Source: Dallia pectoralis (lineage: Eukaryota; Chordata; Actinopteri; Esociformes; Umbridae). Taken from it: a stretch of 64,000 nt of DNA. The first letter of the stretch is position 1; the number at the start of each line of letters is the position of its first letter. The position numbers and the translations under genes were made by a program. Under the pieces are notes generated by a model. It was not told the DNA's origin, searched no databases, and saw nothing but the letters and a program-made list of their open reading frames with translations. Shown here piece by piece: positions 1 to 11,131 of this stretch. Where the stretch lies: NCBI GenBank assembly GCA_029465975.1, contig CM055762.1, positions 1,240,001-1,304,000 of the forward strand. The letters are read 5' to 3'.

Positions 1-1068
1 CTGGCTCTGCATCTCGCTCCTTCTGCACTTCACCTGTACGGATCCGTGACAGAATATCAAGCCGACAAAATGAGCGAGCAGAGCCTGACGGAGGGAGGTT
101 TCCCCAGAGATTATTGCTACACCTCCGGGGAGATTTACTCCTACCGTCACCCCACGGAGCAGTGGGACTGGTTTAAGCCGGAGACACCCCAGGAGGAGTA
201 TAGGCGTCTCCGCGCTTACTTTGGCTTCGAACCACCTATGCAGCTATCAGGGCTGGTTACATCGGGTCCGCGGTCCTTCCCGGAGGAAGGCAAGAGGGCA
301 CCCCGAAGGCGTCCCAAGAAGGTTTTTGGGGGGGAGCTAAGGAGGTGTTCCGGGAGGACCGCGGAGAGAACACCCACGGTCCTGGTGCTGCAGGAACGGC
401 CACCCACTGCTCCGGGGCTGCAGACAGGGGGAGGAAAACCCCTGGAGCTACAGCCACTACCCCCGCCGTGGGAAGACCCTTTTCTGCCGCCGACGTCAGG
501 GACAGAAAAACCCCCGGAGGGGTTGGATGACCAGCCCACTGCCATTATTAGGACGTGGTGGAGGACATGGCTGGACTTACAGGAGCCAGCGCCTGAGATG
601 GTCGCCACCACGCCTGCGCCTGAGATGGTCGCCGTCACGCCAGCGTTCAAGATGGCTGTTGCCGTCACGCCAGCGCTCAAGATGGCTGCCGTCGTCCCGC
701 CAGCGCCCAAGATGGCTGCCGCCGTCTCGCCAGCGTCCACGATGGCTCCCGCCGTCCCGCCAGCGCTCAAGATGGCTGTTGCCGTCACGCCAGCGCTCAA
801 GATGGCTGCCGTCGGCCCGCCAGCGCCCAAGATGGCTGCCGCCGTCTCGCCAGCGTCCACGATGGCTCCCGCCGTCCCGCCAGCGCTCAAGATGGCTGTT
901 GCCGTCACGCCAGCGCTCAAGATGGCTGCTGTCGTCCCGCCAGCGCTCAAGATGGCTGCCGCCGTCTCGCCAGCGTCCACGATGGCTGCCGTCGTCCCGC
1001 CAGCGCCCAAGATGGCTGCCGCCGTCTCGCCAGCGTCCACGATGGCTCCCGCCGTCCCGCCAGCGCTC
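1..1068 (+). mobile_element. Partial copy of a non-autonomous LTR element (5' LTR end plus internal region)
   Basis: Bases 1-51 match the last part of the LTR seen complete at 41575-41945 (shared CTGGCTCTGCAT, terminal TGACA) with divergence between. The internal region starts GAAT, as in the complete copy. Bases 160-590 are nearly identical to the reverse complement of about 41030-41450. The copy ends abruptly at about 1068 inside its 30-bp minisatellite, where L1 sequence begins on the opposite strand. No second LTR, gag or pol is present, so this is a truncated, rearranged copy. Confidence 0.8.
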
Positions 1069-1080
1069 AGGGCATATTGA
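70..1080 (+). CDS. LTR-element ORF with Ala/Pro/Met-rich repeats (truncated copy)
   Basis: An open frame runs from ATG at 70; the frame also stays open upstream to a GTG at 46 at the LTR edge. The first ~170 residues are non-repetitive, with a charged EEYRRLRAYFG segment, a basic RRRPKK patch and a Pro-rich stretch ending in PWEDPFLPP. About 16 ten-residue repeats of the type PALKMAAVVP follow. The stop at 1078-1080 lies in adjoining L1 sequence, so the C-terminus is not original. The same N-terminal region occurs in the complete element at 39026-41572. I recognise no gag, protease, RT or integrase motif and do not know the function. The stable reading frame in two copies favours real coding, but it could be a non-translated array that is open by chance. 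Confidence 0.45.
   Translation: MSEQSLTEGGFPRDYCYTSGEIYSYRHPTEQWDWFKPETPQEEYRRLRAYFGFEPPMQLSGLVTSGPRSFPEEGKRAPRRRPKKVFGGELRRCSGRTAERTPTVLVLQERPPTAPGLQTGGGKPLELQPLPPPWEDPFLPPTSGTEKPPEGLDDQPTAIIRTWWRTWLDLQEPAPEMVATTPAPEMVAVTPAFKMAVAVTPALKMAAVVPPAPKMAAAVSPASTMAPAVPPALKMAVAVTPALKMAAVGPPAPKMAAAVSPASTMAPAVPPALKMAVAVTPALKMAAVVPPALKMAAAVSPASTMAAVVPPAPKMAAAVSPASTMAPAVPPALRAY
585..1068 (+). repeat. 30-bp GC-rich minisatellite in the LTR-element ORF
   Basis: About 16 units of 30 bp with the pattern GCCAGCGCTCAAGATGGCTG plus a variable ten bases. Variants alternate between CAAGATGG and CACGATGG cores. Because 30 is a multiple of three, all frames keep phase and several stay open. About ten units carry CAAGATGG, the complement of CCATCTTG. 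Confidence 0.9.
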
Positions 1081-1929
1081 CGATCCAGGTCAAGAATGGC
1101 TCCAGAGAGTTCCTCCAGCCTGGCCCTACGGGTCCTGTTTAAGTGAGCCAAGTAAGAAATTATGACCCCTCTAAGATAGGCCTTAAGTGATTCCCAGAGT
1201 AGAGAGTGAGAGGTCGAGCCCGTCCGGTTCAAAGCAAGAAAATTATCAATGGAGGTGGAGATAAGGGAACAAAAGTCAGCATCGGACAGGAGAAGAGAAT
1301 TGAACCTCCAGCAGGGAGGGGGGCGAGTGTGTGCTGATAGAACTATGTCCAGAGAAACGGGTGCATGATCTGAGATGACAATGGGTAGGTACTCAGACGA
1401 CGCCACCTGGGGCAGTAACGCACGATCAATAAAAAAGTAGTAAATACGGGAGTAGGAGTGATGCACATGCGAAAAAACGAATATTGTCTTGCATGGGGGT
1501 TCTGAAATCTCCATGGATCCACACAGCCATTCTGAGCCATGAAATCCGAAAAAGATATGCAGCATATACATTGACCAATAATACAGGCGTGTGCCAGATT
1601 GTGCCCGTTATGATTGAATATCTACCATTGGGGTCAGAAATAACATTACTTGCTGAGAAGTTCACTTTAGTGCCAACCATAATTGCAACCCCTCTGGCTT
1701 TGGAATTAAAACCTGAGTGAAAGACCTGACCAAACCTTGAGTTTCGCAACCTGAAGTGATCCTTTATACGTAGATTAGTCTCCTGTAAGAACACCACATC
1801 CGCTCTCAGCTGCTTGAGATGGGAAAAGACCCTAGACCTCTTAACAGGGGTGTTCATCGATCGAACGTTCCAGGATATAAACTTTATCGGAGCGTGTGAG
1901 CCCACTCTGGCATCACCCGTACCAGCCAT
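1069..1929 (-). pseudogene. L1 ORF2 N-terminus (APE-type endonuclease), broken
   Basis: It starts at ATG 1929 (MAGTG). The beginning of an AP-like endonuclease is visible as FISWNVRSMN, then LRADVVFLQET (the metal-binding E) and LLVNVYA. After about residue 125, roughly 60 residues that should hold the catalytic GDFN motif are missing. A frameshift near 1475 separates QNPHARQYSFF from SHVHHSYSRI. The later VISDHAPVSLDI (SDH motif) and a typical LRGVIISYLAHLNR segment follow. The frame then runs by chance into the antisense of the neighbouring minisatellite. No reverse transcriptase remains, so it is not functional. Confidence 0.85.
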
Positions 1930-2877
1930 GTAAATGATGATAAAAGGAAAATGAGAGAAACATTGAACCATGTCCAGCATTACATAAGAGATGAGGAGAC
2001 ACACACACAAAAAACATGAGAAAAGAATAATACCAGAAACAAACAAAACATTTAGACAACATATAGACACTCACATATACACAGATACCCCATAACCAAC
2101 CCTCCCCCCTCCCGCCCAATCCCAAAGTCTCCCTGCATCCAGGAGACAGCAGGATGAAACAGTCGCAGCTACGGTGCATGTTAAAGAGCTCTCCTACGTT
2201 CCCAGGTAGGGGTCCCGCGACATATTGAGATAAATATCAGGAAAACAAACTTAACTAAACACTCAAAAATAGCAAAACAGGGAATCCAATAACCAAAACT
2301 ATACAGAAATGTACAACAATCGGGTACATCAAAACCAACGTGTCCCGATTAAGTCAGAGTCAAAATAATAGAAGCCATGCAGGCCGAACGTCAATAAAAG
2401 CATAATAACCAATGGTTGCACAAATGCGCGCGTCCGCAACACCCCTCCCCACCGCAAATGGCTAAAACATTTAAACAGGATAAGACCTGATGGGAAAGAG
2501 TATTACAAACACGCACATCCATACACACACACACATCCTCAAATAAAAACGTATTGAATGCAAATTGCATGAATAAGTATGAACTACTATGTTAATGTGG
2601 ATTTGCGTAGTAAAAGGACGAGTCTAACGTAAACGGATCAGGCACAAAAATAGACGCAAACACATATTTCCTTGAATGCAGTGCAACGTTAACTAACCTG
2701 AACAGTAGCCAACCAATTACGTTTTGCCTTTTAGCAACACAAGGAAATATGCTATTACAGTCATGTAGACTAAGGCTTATTGCATAGAACCCAGTGTGAT
2801 AGAACCCGTGTAAACATACCTAAAGGACAGTCCGTAGGCATTAAGCCCACCTAATGGGTAGTCGGAAGGGCCAAGGA

Positions 2878-3715
2878 TCAAAAATGACGGTTGAACCAGC
2901 GCTGGGCGTCTTCATAAGAGTCAAATGTCAGCCTCTCCCCAGCATGCTCCAGAAACAGCCGAGCCGGGAAGCGGAGAGAAAACTTTACTTTTTTTTCGGA
3001 CAGCCGACGTTTGATGCCCAGGAACAGGGCTCTCTTCTTGGCGACGCTAGTGGTGAGGTCAGGGAATATAAAAACTTTAATTCCTCGAAAAATAAGCTGA
3101 TCCCTGCTCTGCCGTCGGAGAACTCATTCCTTGTCCTGGAAGTTGTGAAACCGAACGATGAAAACCCGAGGCTTCGGGTTAACGCCATCCGGCGTGGGGG
3201 GAGCACCGATGCGATGAGCCCTATCCAGCTTTAGTGGGGCAGGAACGAGAGTGGTACCCAGTACCTCCGTGAAAAAGCCTGTCATGAAACCAACAGGATC
3301 TCCGCGCTCCATCTTCTTCGGTATACCGACAATGCGAAGATTACAACGGCGAGAACGGGATTCTAGGTCGTCGGTTTTATCCTTGAGCTGTTGGTTCTCC
3401 GAGCTCAACCGGGCCACCATCTCCTCCAGGGCCACTATGCTGTAGTCGCACATGTCGTGTTCAAAAGCATCCATGCGGCGGCCCTGTTCCTCTGCAGTCG
3501 ACCGAATACCATCCAGCATGGAGGAGAGAGGGGCTAATGCAGCCTCAACGGCAGGTGTTACAGCTGCTTCAATGGCTGAGTTTAGCTGGGTCTCAAGAAC
3601 GGATGTTAATTCCGCGACCAGGCCTGAACGGACTCTGTAAGCTAGCCTGTAGATCCGCGAGTGGGAGCGGATGGGATTGAATGGATTCGGCGCCATTGTT
3701 AGCCGATTCAGACAT
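2878..3715 (-). pseudogene. L1 ORF1 protein (coiled coil plus RRM-like nucleic-acid binding), decayed
   Basis: The likely start is ATG 3715 (MSESANNGAE). One small indel near 3630 shifts into the frame that carries the coiled coil (VLETQLNSAIEAAV to MVARLSSENQQLKDK). The RRM-like core follows (RRCNLRIVGIPKK, LDRAHRIG, RVFIVRFHNFQDKE). A TGA at 3124-3126, which looks like CGA changed by CpG decay, interrupts the frame. The same frame then continues to a natural stop at 2878, with FRGIKVFIFPDLT and AQRWFNRHF at the end. L1 ORF1p is an RNA-binding chaperone of the retrotransposition particle. One indel and one stop make this copy inactive. Confidence 0.85.
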
Positions 3716-3960
3716 TGTGGATGAAGTGCCAGTTGTAGCCCGATTGCCTTTCCTATTCTTCGACATTCAACAGATAAATGTACTATAATGGCTAGAGAAT
3801 AATTTTATTTATTATAAAACTGAGTGTAAAGGGAAAAAAAGTGTTCATAAATGAGCTAATACGCGGGAGCCCCTGAGTGCACGACTACTCTCTCCACATG
3901 CTAAACCGGAACTCGTAGTGTGGCTGCTTGAGGGAATACCGGACCTGACCTGATCTCGGC

Positions 3961-4818
3961 CTTCGAATATCCAATATCGAATATCCAACCAACTTTACCG
4001 CGGTTTCTTAAGTTTAAGATACAAAACCGAGGGCTAAAAATTGGAAGTAACTCGCTAGCTAGTTGGTTAGTTTTGCGGCACTTATCAACGTTGTTTGCGC
4101 ATGCGCATTGACCTAAGCGTCAGAAAAAGTCAGATGACATCTGATGTCACGCGATCTACCCACAGTCCCTTCGAGATCGACTGGTAGATCGCGATCGACA
4201 TATTGAGCAGCCGTGCCAGCATGTAACCTAACTGAATTCTGAAACCTGGCTAATGTGCACGGTAATATGATTTTAAAAAATGCTGCAAAACACATATTAC
4301 CTGTACAATGACAAATTCCCTTTTTTGTGTGTGCCATTTGTTTTATGTAGGAATATACATTACTTGATAGGCTAGCCTACTGTACATCAAAGAATTCCAG
4401 TGACATGCGCTGTCATAACAGTGCCATTCCACTGACTACATCGACTTTGAGCGATGTTTTTAGTTCTGCTTTCTGGTTTCATCGGCGTTTTTACGTCGTT
4501 CGAGCTCCCAATCCAGAGAAGGCGTCGGTCAGCTATACTCGCAGATCACGCCTTCGTCGAGAGCTTCTCCGGAGCTTCTCCGGAGTTTCTCAAATAATGA
4601 TACATGCATACATACATGCATACATACATACATACATACAGTACATACGAATTGGATCATATACATATAAATACATACTTAAAAATAATCCAACACAGGA
4701 AACAAGTGTGTTGTTGATTCAAATTGTATTCTATACAAACTATATACACATTTACAGATTGTGAGCCCTACAACCTACTGCCACCTGAATCCTGCTGTGC
4801 CAATTCTCCGGCTATATT
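3961..4818. other. No gene seen; short CATA microsatellite
   Basis: I see no supported coding sequence. A CATA/CATG microsatellite lies at about 4604-4660. A patch rich in GATCG and GATCGCGATC lies at 4150-4200 and may be transposon-derived, but I cannot assign it. Confidence 0.6.
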
Positions 4819-5578
4819 TTGAAGATGGAGCTGAACTCCAAGATGGAGCTGAGCCCCAACCTCCGACTTTCACTGCTGTCCATCCAGTCCCTGATTGCTG
4901 CAGTGAAACCGGATTGCGACCATTTTGCCCAGCTGGCAGGGTCTCCAGCGTTCAGTGTAGTAGCTGGTGCAATAGATGGTTGTCAAGTCCGCATCAAACC
5001 ACCAGCAAGTGACGTCTAGTGCTTTTTTAACAGAAAGCTTTTTTTGGGTATCCTGGGTCAGTGCACGATGCCAGGGTGCTAAAGAACACTGGCCGTCTGT
5101 TTCCACCTGCAGAAAAGTGCATCCTTGGAGATGGTGGGTATCCTTGCCTGAGTGTGCCCATCTGCCTCATGACCCTATACAGAGAGCCTGTACAGAATGC
5201 TGTACAGGCTCGCTACAACAGGAAGCATTATCGTGCACGGAACGTCGTCGAGGGCCTTTGGGATGCTGAAAACACGCTGCGTTCCATTTTTTTCAAGGCT
5301 CTGTAAACCAGCCCTGGTTTGTGCCAGATGTTGTTGCATGCTGCACGGTGCTCCACAACCTCTGTCTTCTCAACGGGGACATAGTTGATCCTGAAGTTGC
5401 AGAGGATGACGATGGCCCACATGAACCCAGCAACACAGAAGCCAGCGCAGGAGAGCAGTGCAGGAGAGCAGCGCAGGAGATCACGTGCGGGACAATCTCA
5501 CTGCAGCGGTGTCTGCACCAGGCAACTGTGTGCCTGCTCTTCATGAGCATGATTACCTGTAAAGACACTTCAACAGGT
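4819..5578 (+). pseudogene. PIF/Harbinger-type transposase (DDE_Tnp_4), decayed
   Basis: Fragments in several frames line up with a HARBI1/ALP1-like transposase. VVAGAIDGCQVRIKPP (4950-5003) holds the first catalytic Asp. HDARVLKNTG with LGDGGYPCLSVPICL (about 5061-5170) holds the second. VVEG within a RARNVVEG block (about 5235-5260) holds the Glu, and VVACCTVLHNLCLLNGDI (5325-5385) is the family's conserved C-terminus. The segment between the first Asp and HDAR is largely deleted and several indels break the frame. The DNA-binding N-terminus is not recognisable. The mobile-element origin is clear and the copy is inactive. Confidence 0.85.
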
Positions 5579-5748
5579 TAAGACACTAAAAATCAGTTAT
5601 TGTTCTTAGATTGATAGTGTTCCAGCTTGTCTATGTTAGTTATTATGTAAATAGTTAGGTGTGTGTGTGTGTGGGCACAGCCCACAGGGTGCTGTGATGC
5701 GTACAGTACAGTGGTAGTAGTTAGAGAGGTGCATGGCTATCTGTGTGC

Positions 5749-5803
5749 ATCCCCTGTCGATTAGCCTGGGTCTATTGTAGACCCAGGCTAATCGACAGGG
5801 GAT
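5749..5803. repeat. Perfect inverted repeat: 26-bp arms, 3-nt loop
   Basis: Bases 5749-5774 are the exact reverse complement of 5778-5803, with TTG between. The arms read ATCCCCTGTCGATTAGCC and onward. It lies just downstream of the decayed Harbinger transposase. It could form a cruciform or a stem-loop RNA. No mismatch is present, unlike the decayed sequence around it. Confidence 0.95.
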
Positions 5804-5937
5804 CTCGGAGCTACTGTGGTCCCTAGAGGTGACACCCACCAACCACTGGCACAATCAACCACTGGCACTTCTTTGCTAGGGTCATGCACTCTCAGTGACT
5901 AATAATCCACCTTGTTTTAAACTATTTTTTAACCTAC

Positions 5938-6255
5938 TCAAATAAATAATTCATACAAACTACATGTATTTCTCTCTAGTTGTATGTCTTGGACATGACC
6001 ACACAGAACAAAGTTGTACACATGAAGAGATTTGTACGCTATTAACTTCTCCCGGGTATAAACGCATGGAGTGTCAATCAGGTAATTATATATTTCTGGC
6101 CACTGAATGCTAGGCAATTTCGTTTCGTCGTTTAACCATTTACAGGGCGCTATGGCATAAGGATCTGTAAGACGTATTCCACACATTAACTTCAATTTTG
6201 TTAAATAACAGTGCTTATCCCTGAGTGACAGGTTGTTGTAGTAAGCAGAGTACAT
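5938..6255 (-). pseudogene. Fragment of a fish transposon-associated protein (resembles the N-terminus of YqaJ/SWIM-type proteins)
   Basis: A 105-codon frame contains LPSIQWPEIYNYLIDTP, VYTREKLIAYKSL and NFVLCGHVQD. These resemble, from memory, the start of fish proteins that carry SWIM and YqaJ nuclease domains and travel with ISL2EU-type Harbinger elements. Only this first segment is present; no nuclease motif is visible. It lies convergent to the Harbinger transposase 360 bp away, which fits one decayed two-gene transposon. The family assignment is inference and needs a search. Confidence 0.5.
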
Positions 6256-6860
6256 TTTGAAAAGATAGTTAGCTTAACGATTCTTCTTTTGAGTTATTCT
6301 TTTACGCCATATCAATATAGATAGAACCTCTCTGCTGTGTTTTCTGCAACCTAGATGCGCACGCAGCCCGAATGTTTACAAACATATAATTTGTAAACGG
6401 ATCGTATGCGCACTTCAGAATCTCGCTAGAAGTAGTTGGTCCGAGTACTTTTCGCAAACTGTTTTTCGAATTCTATGTTCTACTCTGCTGCTGTTTTTCG
6501 CATACTATATAGTATGGAAGTACGCGATTTCGGACTCAGGCTAGTCTTTCAAGAGCAAGGACGGGTCACGGCTCGTCAATCTGCTGACAGATGCGCCTGC
6601 GAACACTTTGAGAACAACAGAAGAAGAAGAACTTTGTGTATTTAATTATTTATACTTTATTGATTATTATTTATTTATTGATTAATTATTTATTTTTATT
6701 TATTTGTTCAATTTGTAGAAAGGTGTTCAAAGTCCACATGCGCAGTGGTCTGAACAGACTCGTGTGAAATCAAACAGGAGAGAGTTAGCTGAGTTTGTGG
6801 CAAATCATTTTACTTTTCAGTTACTACCATCAGATGCCCATTCTTTTATATAACTCTACT
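6256..6860. other. No gene seen; AT-rich
   Basis: No supported gene. An AT-rich run of TTTATTTA type lies at about 6640-6715. Bases 6380-6560 hold GCATACTATATAGTATG, a short palindrome that may belong to a transposon end. Confidence 0.5.
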
Positions 6861-7444
6861 CACCGCTCCAAATGACCATTTCTTAAAGCCATGTGTGTCG
6901 CACACTTATCTTACTCCTCCTATGCTCACCAGGAGATGTAGCTCAACACTGGCCCTGAAACCCCTAGTGCCATCCCCAAGCCCCAGCTGATCTCTTTTAC
7001 TGACTTCTGCGATCGTAAAAGTCTTGGGTTTATGCACATTTACATTAGAAGTCTACTCCCTAAACTCAACTTACTTACTGCTCTTGCACACTCATTCAAC
7101 CCTGACATCCTATAGCCATTTTCCGAAATGATCTGCTAATATTATTGATGCCCCCATTACCAGTCTGTTAAACCTCATTCTCTCTCCTCTTCTGAAATCC
7201 TGAGAGATTGGAAATCCACCACAGTCATTCCCCTGTTCATAAGAGGAGACTCCCTCAACCCCAACTGCTACAGACCAACATCAATCCTACAATGTTTTTC
7301 CCAAGAGTTTAGTGAACTGGTCAACAAACAGATCAATCATCTAAAACTGTATCCATTCCGCTATGCAATCTGGTTTTATGGCTGCACCACGGCCACCCTA
7401 AATGTACTAAACGGCATCACAATGATAAAAAGTAAACTAATGTG

Positions 7445-8079
7445 CAGCCGTCTACATCGACCTGTCCAAGGCATTTGATTCTGTTAACCATCGTGTTTTT
7501 ATCAGCCGACTCAATAGCCTGGACTTCTCTCATGACTGCCTGGTCTGGTTCTCTAATTACCTCTCTGACAGGGTCCAGTGTGTTAAATCAGAGGGCCTGC
7601 TGTCTGGACCTATGTCTGTCACCATGGGGGTGCCACAGGGGTTGATTCTCAAGCCGACTCCATTCTCTCTCTCTACATAAACGATGTAGCTCTCGCTGTT
7701 GGAGACTCTCAGATTCATCTCTATGCAGATGATACCATCCGGTATACTTTAGGTCCTTTGTTAGAGACTTTGCTCTCAAATCTCCAGGAGAGTTTTAATT
7801 CCATTCAGAATTCCTTCTGAAACCTACAGTTATTATTAAACTTCGGTAAACAAAGTGCATGCTTTTCAACCGCCTACACCTCCCCATCTAACTAGCATCA
7901 CCATGCTAGATGGGTCTGAACTAGAATATGCTGATACATACAAATATCTAGATGTCTTGATAGACAGCTCTCTCTCCTTCCAGCTGCACATAAACAAACT
8001 TCATTCCAAAATTAAGTCCAGAATTGGTTTTCTTTTCCACAACAGTGCCTCACTCATTCTGCCAAACTTGTCTTGGTGA
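7445..8079 (+). pseudogene. LINE reverse transcriptase fragment
   Basis: The frame with CAAVYIDLSKAFDSVNH runs from about 7445 to a stop near 7680 and includes GVPQG. It continues in another frame through LYINDVALAV and YADDT, where the Asp pair binds catalytic metal. A third piece at 7855-8079 matches the thumb-proximal KYLDVLIDSSLSFQLHI region. At least two frameshifts and several stops are needed to join the pieces, so it is non-functional. Confidence 0.8.
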
Positions 8080-8562
8080 AGATGACTATTATACCAATGG
8101 TGGACTTTGGTGATGTCATATATAGAACTGCCTCAAAATCTCACCTGATAAAAATTGATGTTTTTCATAGTGTCATACACTTTCTGGAACAAATTACAAA
8201 TCTTTAAATCCTAATCTCACCAGTTGCCTTTAAACATGTCTGAATACTTGTCCGATCAATGTATGTGTTAACTGTTATTAACTTCTCACTTATGCCATGC
8301 CCTTTTTGAACAGTGGATCATTTTCACCTGTACTGCTGTCATACCTGTTTACATTCTTGAATTAATCTATTTGCTCAGTAATGCTCAAATGCTCTTTCCC
8401 CCATAACCACGGTCAAATATTATGTGCACACAAATTACCTACCTGATAGATACACTTTAATCTTTTTACGTTCTGTATATAGAACCTCCTTTGTATTTTA
8501 TATAGTTGTTACTGCCATATCAATGCTGCTTAACTGATCTACATATACCTTGTTGTGTATTA

Positions 8563-8660
8563 TATGTATATTGACTCTCCACTTGATCCTGTATTAATTG
8601 TATATTGACTCTCCACTTGATCCTGTATTATATGTATATTGACTCTCCACTTGATCCTGT
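8563..8660. repeat. Short tandem triplication in the LINE 3' region
   Basis: Three near-identical copies of TTGACTCTCCACTTGATCCT plus a short TGTATT-rich spacer, each about 35 bp. Confidence 0.85.
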
Positions 8661-8754
8661 TTGCCTTGTTATGTCATGCTTTGGCCAGGTCGCTGTTGCA
8701 AATGAGAATTTGTTGTCAATCAGCCTATCTGATTAAATAAAGGTTAAATAAAAG

Positions 8755-9726
8755 ATGCAACCTTTTTGTGACTTTCAGTCGAATAAAATACTATTTTTCC
8801 AGTCATGTTTTTCGTCATTCAGCAATTGTTGTGTAATGAAACACAGCATATATGAGTGGTTTTTTCCAAACTAACAACATGTCTTGATCATACTTCTGAA
8901 AAGACCTTTAAACAAATCCTTGCTGAATACAAGTCAGAGATCCTGCCACAGATTAAAAAATGTAATGACTTGACTTGCCAAAAAACATGATGCCCCCTGT
9001 GAATAATCTCTATGTGGCTTGCGATGGCAAGATGGCTTAGATCAGCAAGCAAAAATAACTCTTCCACTCTGGGAAAATAAGATTTTAGCGTATAATAAAA
9101 TAGAAGCTCACAGTACAGTTAACGCTGCATCTAAAATAGACACTGCGCCTGATTAGTAATGTGTACAATGCTTTTTAAGCGGAGTGTGAAGTTGATTGTG
9201 AATATGTTAAGTTCAGAAGATGTGTAACCTTTAGAGGAGAATTTGACAATATGCTCCAACCAGCATAATTGATTGTCTTTTTGATAGGGAAGCATGGGGT
9301 CAATAGTGTACATGATAATGTGGTTGATTTAACCACTGGGTGTGTAGTTCAGATTAGTTTCCTTGCGGCCGTCTGCTGATTTCAAGGTTCCACAGTTCAA
9401 AGCTTCATGCAGGGCTCTTGGTCTGATGTCAAAACTAATCACAGACTCATCACAGACTTTTAAATTAAATGGAGGGCCACATTGGTTTTGTAATTAGTTC
9501 ATTATATAGGATTTGTGGGCCAGAAAAGGGCAATCATAAAAATGTACACACATAACATTTATACTGTAGGTCTATTATTATATCAAAATAAATGCAATTG
9601 AGATTCAGATACATAACAATTGGACGAACACGTTATTTTGTACTTCCTTTTGAAACTGTTTCAAATCGAGAGCCGGAGGGAATTGCCTCAGATGCCGGAT
9701 TCGGCCCACATGCCTTAGTTAGCCCA
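8755..9726. other. No gene seen; AT-rich
   Basis: I found no coding, RNA or repeat signal I can support in this stretch. Confidence 0.5.
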
Positions 9727-10040
9727 CCCCTGCTTTATAGACCCCTGCTCTATAGACCCCTGCTTTATAGACACCTTCTCTATAGACCCCTTCTCTATAG
9801 ACCCCTGCTCTATAGACCCAATCTCTATAGACACCTTCTTTATAGACCCCTTCTCTATAGACCCCTTCTCTATAGACCCCTTCTCTATAGACCCCTGCTC
9901 TATAGACCCCTGCTCTATAGACCCCTGCTTTATAGACCCCTTCTCTATAGACCCCTTCTCTATAGACCCCTTCCCTATAGACCCCTTCTCTATAGACCCC
10001 TTCTCTATATACCCCTGCTCTATAGACCTCTTCTCTATAA
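9727..10040. repeat. 15-bp minisatellite
   Basis: About 20 copies of CTATAGACCCCTGCT with CTTCT and TTTAT variants. The unit is a multiple of three, so an apparent YRPLL-repeat ORF runs through it, but that frame has no non-repeat support. Confidence 0.95.
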
Positions 10041-11131
10041 AATATGTTTTTACATTTTAATTAGCTAAATTACTTAATTTTGTGCGATTTTAGTTGTTTT
10101 TGCATTACATTTTTTAATTGAACCTATTATATTAGGACCTGAATTCTACATTTATTAACCAATTAAAGAACCTTATTAAACCACTGTATGGATGCGTGAG
10201 ATTCTGGGTTCAGAACCATTTTTGAAATGTCAGTTTTACCACTTTACATTTTTTATGGGGATATTACACTGAAGCGAAATTCTTTTGTGTTTTGACTTGT
10301 TGAGCCTATTGCTTTCAACAAGGCTGGGACTTCTTTGCTTTCACACTAATTTTACTGTTTTAAGTGTCATCCACAAAGTAGAGAAACTTTACCTCTGCTC
10401 CGAAAAAGAAATTATATTGTGTCAAAAAAACATTTCATCTTGAGTGTTGAAAACTAGTCAGATGTCCCCATTGTTAGGGATTCAGGGGTCAAAAAGTGTA
10501 TGTGCCATGTAGCCTACCATGTACCATGGGTTGTTTTGATTGTATTTATTTACACCAGCTTGCTCCAAGACTAGATGTAACATTGTGTAACTATAGGACG
10601 TTTGGTTTTCTAAGATTGGATGTGTGTACCAGTTAGCACAGTTTCACACAAATGTACCTGAGGCACCTTTGCCCTAGAGTCTGAAATAAATGTGATAAGT
10701 TGACTCAACTGAGAAGTCAGGCATTGTTTTTAAAAAGACTAAAGACTCTATCCCCTATCCTAAACTAGTTTATATTTACACTTAAGGTTTGGAAGCCAAG
10801 CTTCACACTCTCTATAGAGTCCACAAATCACATTACCGGTAACTCTTTACTACTTTTAAACGACCATGCAGACACTTAGCACCAACTGACACAAACATGT
10901 ATATTAACATTACCAATGGGAAATAAGTGGATTTCACTTTTGAGCTCAAAATTATTTTTCACAGTGCAGGTTTTCAGATAAACATATTTATTTAGGAAAG
11001 GGTGCCGTTCTCTTACAGATGTGCCTAGAAAAGCCCTCTATCTTGCACCACACATAGAGGATTTGCATGTGCTCTCCAGAGATAACAAGAGTTAAAGCCA
11101 GTCAACACTGTATACAACTTCTTAAATTGTT
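10041..11131. other. No gene seen
   Basis: AT-rich intergenic sequence downstream of the zinc-finger gene; nothing else recognised. Confidence 0.5.

Larger units (their letters stand above)
1069..3960 (-). mobile_element. L1-type LINE, 5' portion only
   Basis: On the minus strand, the order is a 5'-UTR-like stretch (about 3960-3716), ORF1 (3715-2878), a spacer of about 950 bp, and the start of ORF2 (1929-1069). The ORF2 endonuclease is cut off at 1069 and the reverse transcriptase and 3' tail are absent. LINE insertions usually lose the 5' end; here the 5' end is kept and the 3' part is missing, so the junction at 1069 is a later rearrangement or an assembly join. The upstream limit (~3960) is approximate. 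Confidence 0.8.
6861..8754 (+). mobile_element. L2/Rex-like non-LTR retrotransposon remnant with 3' end
   Basis: The endonuclease start (GFMHIYIRSLLPKLN, about 7018-7110) is followed by reverse transcriptase pieces. These are a DLSKAFDSVNH block (about 7460-7500), GVPQG (about 7630) and HLYADDT (about 7710-7735), then LEYADTYKYL (7921-7955). Frames are broken by stops and indels, and the region between endonuclease and RT is deleted. The 3' end, with GCCAGGTCGCTGTTGCAAATG and a final TAAATAAAGGTTAAATAAA, is a common fish LINE tail. The clade (L2, CR1 or Rex1) is not certain. Confidence 0.8.

Noticed and set aside
216..1571. 451-aa minus-strand ORF
   Set aside because: It is a chance fusion of L1 endonuclease sequence with the antisense of a minisatellite.
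4405..4764. 119-aa plus-strand ORF
   Set aside because: Its second half is a CATA microsatellite and the first half shows no motif.
9592..10068. 158-aa ORF with YRPLL repeats
   Set aside because: It is produced by a 15-bp minisatellite; the short N-terminal part has no known motif.
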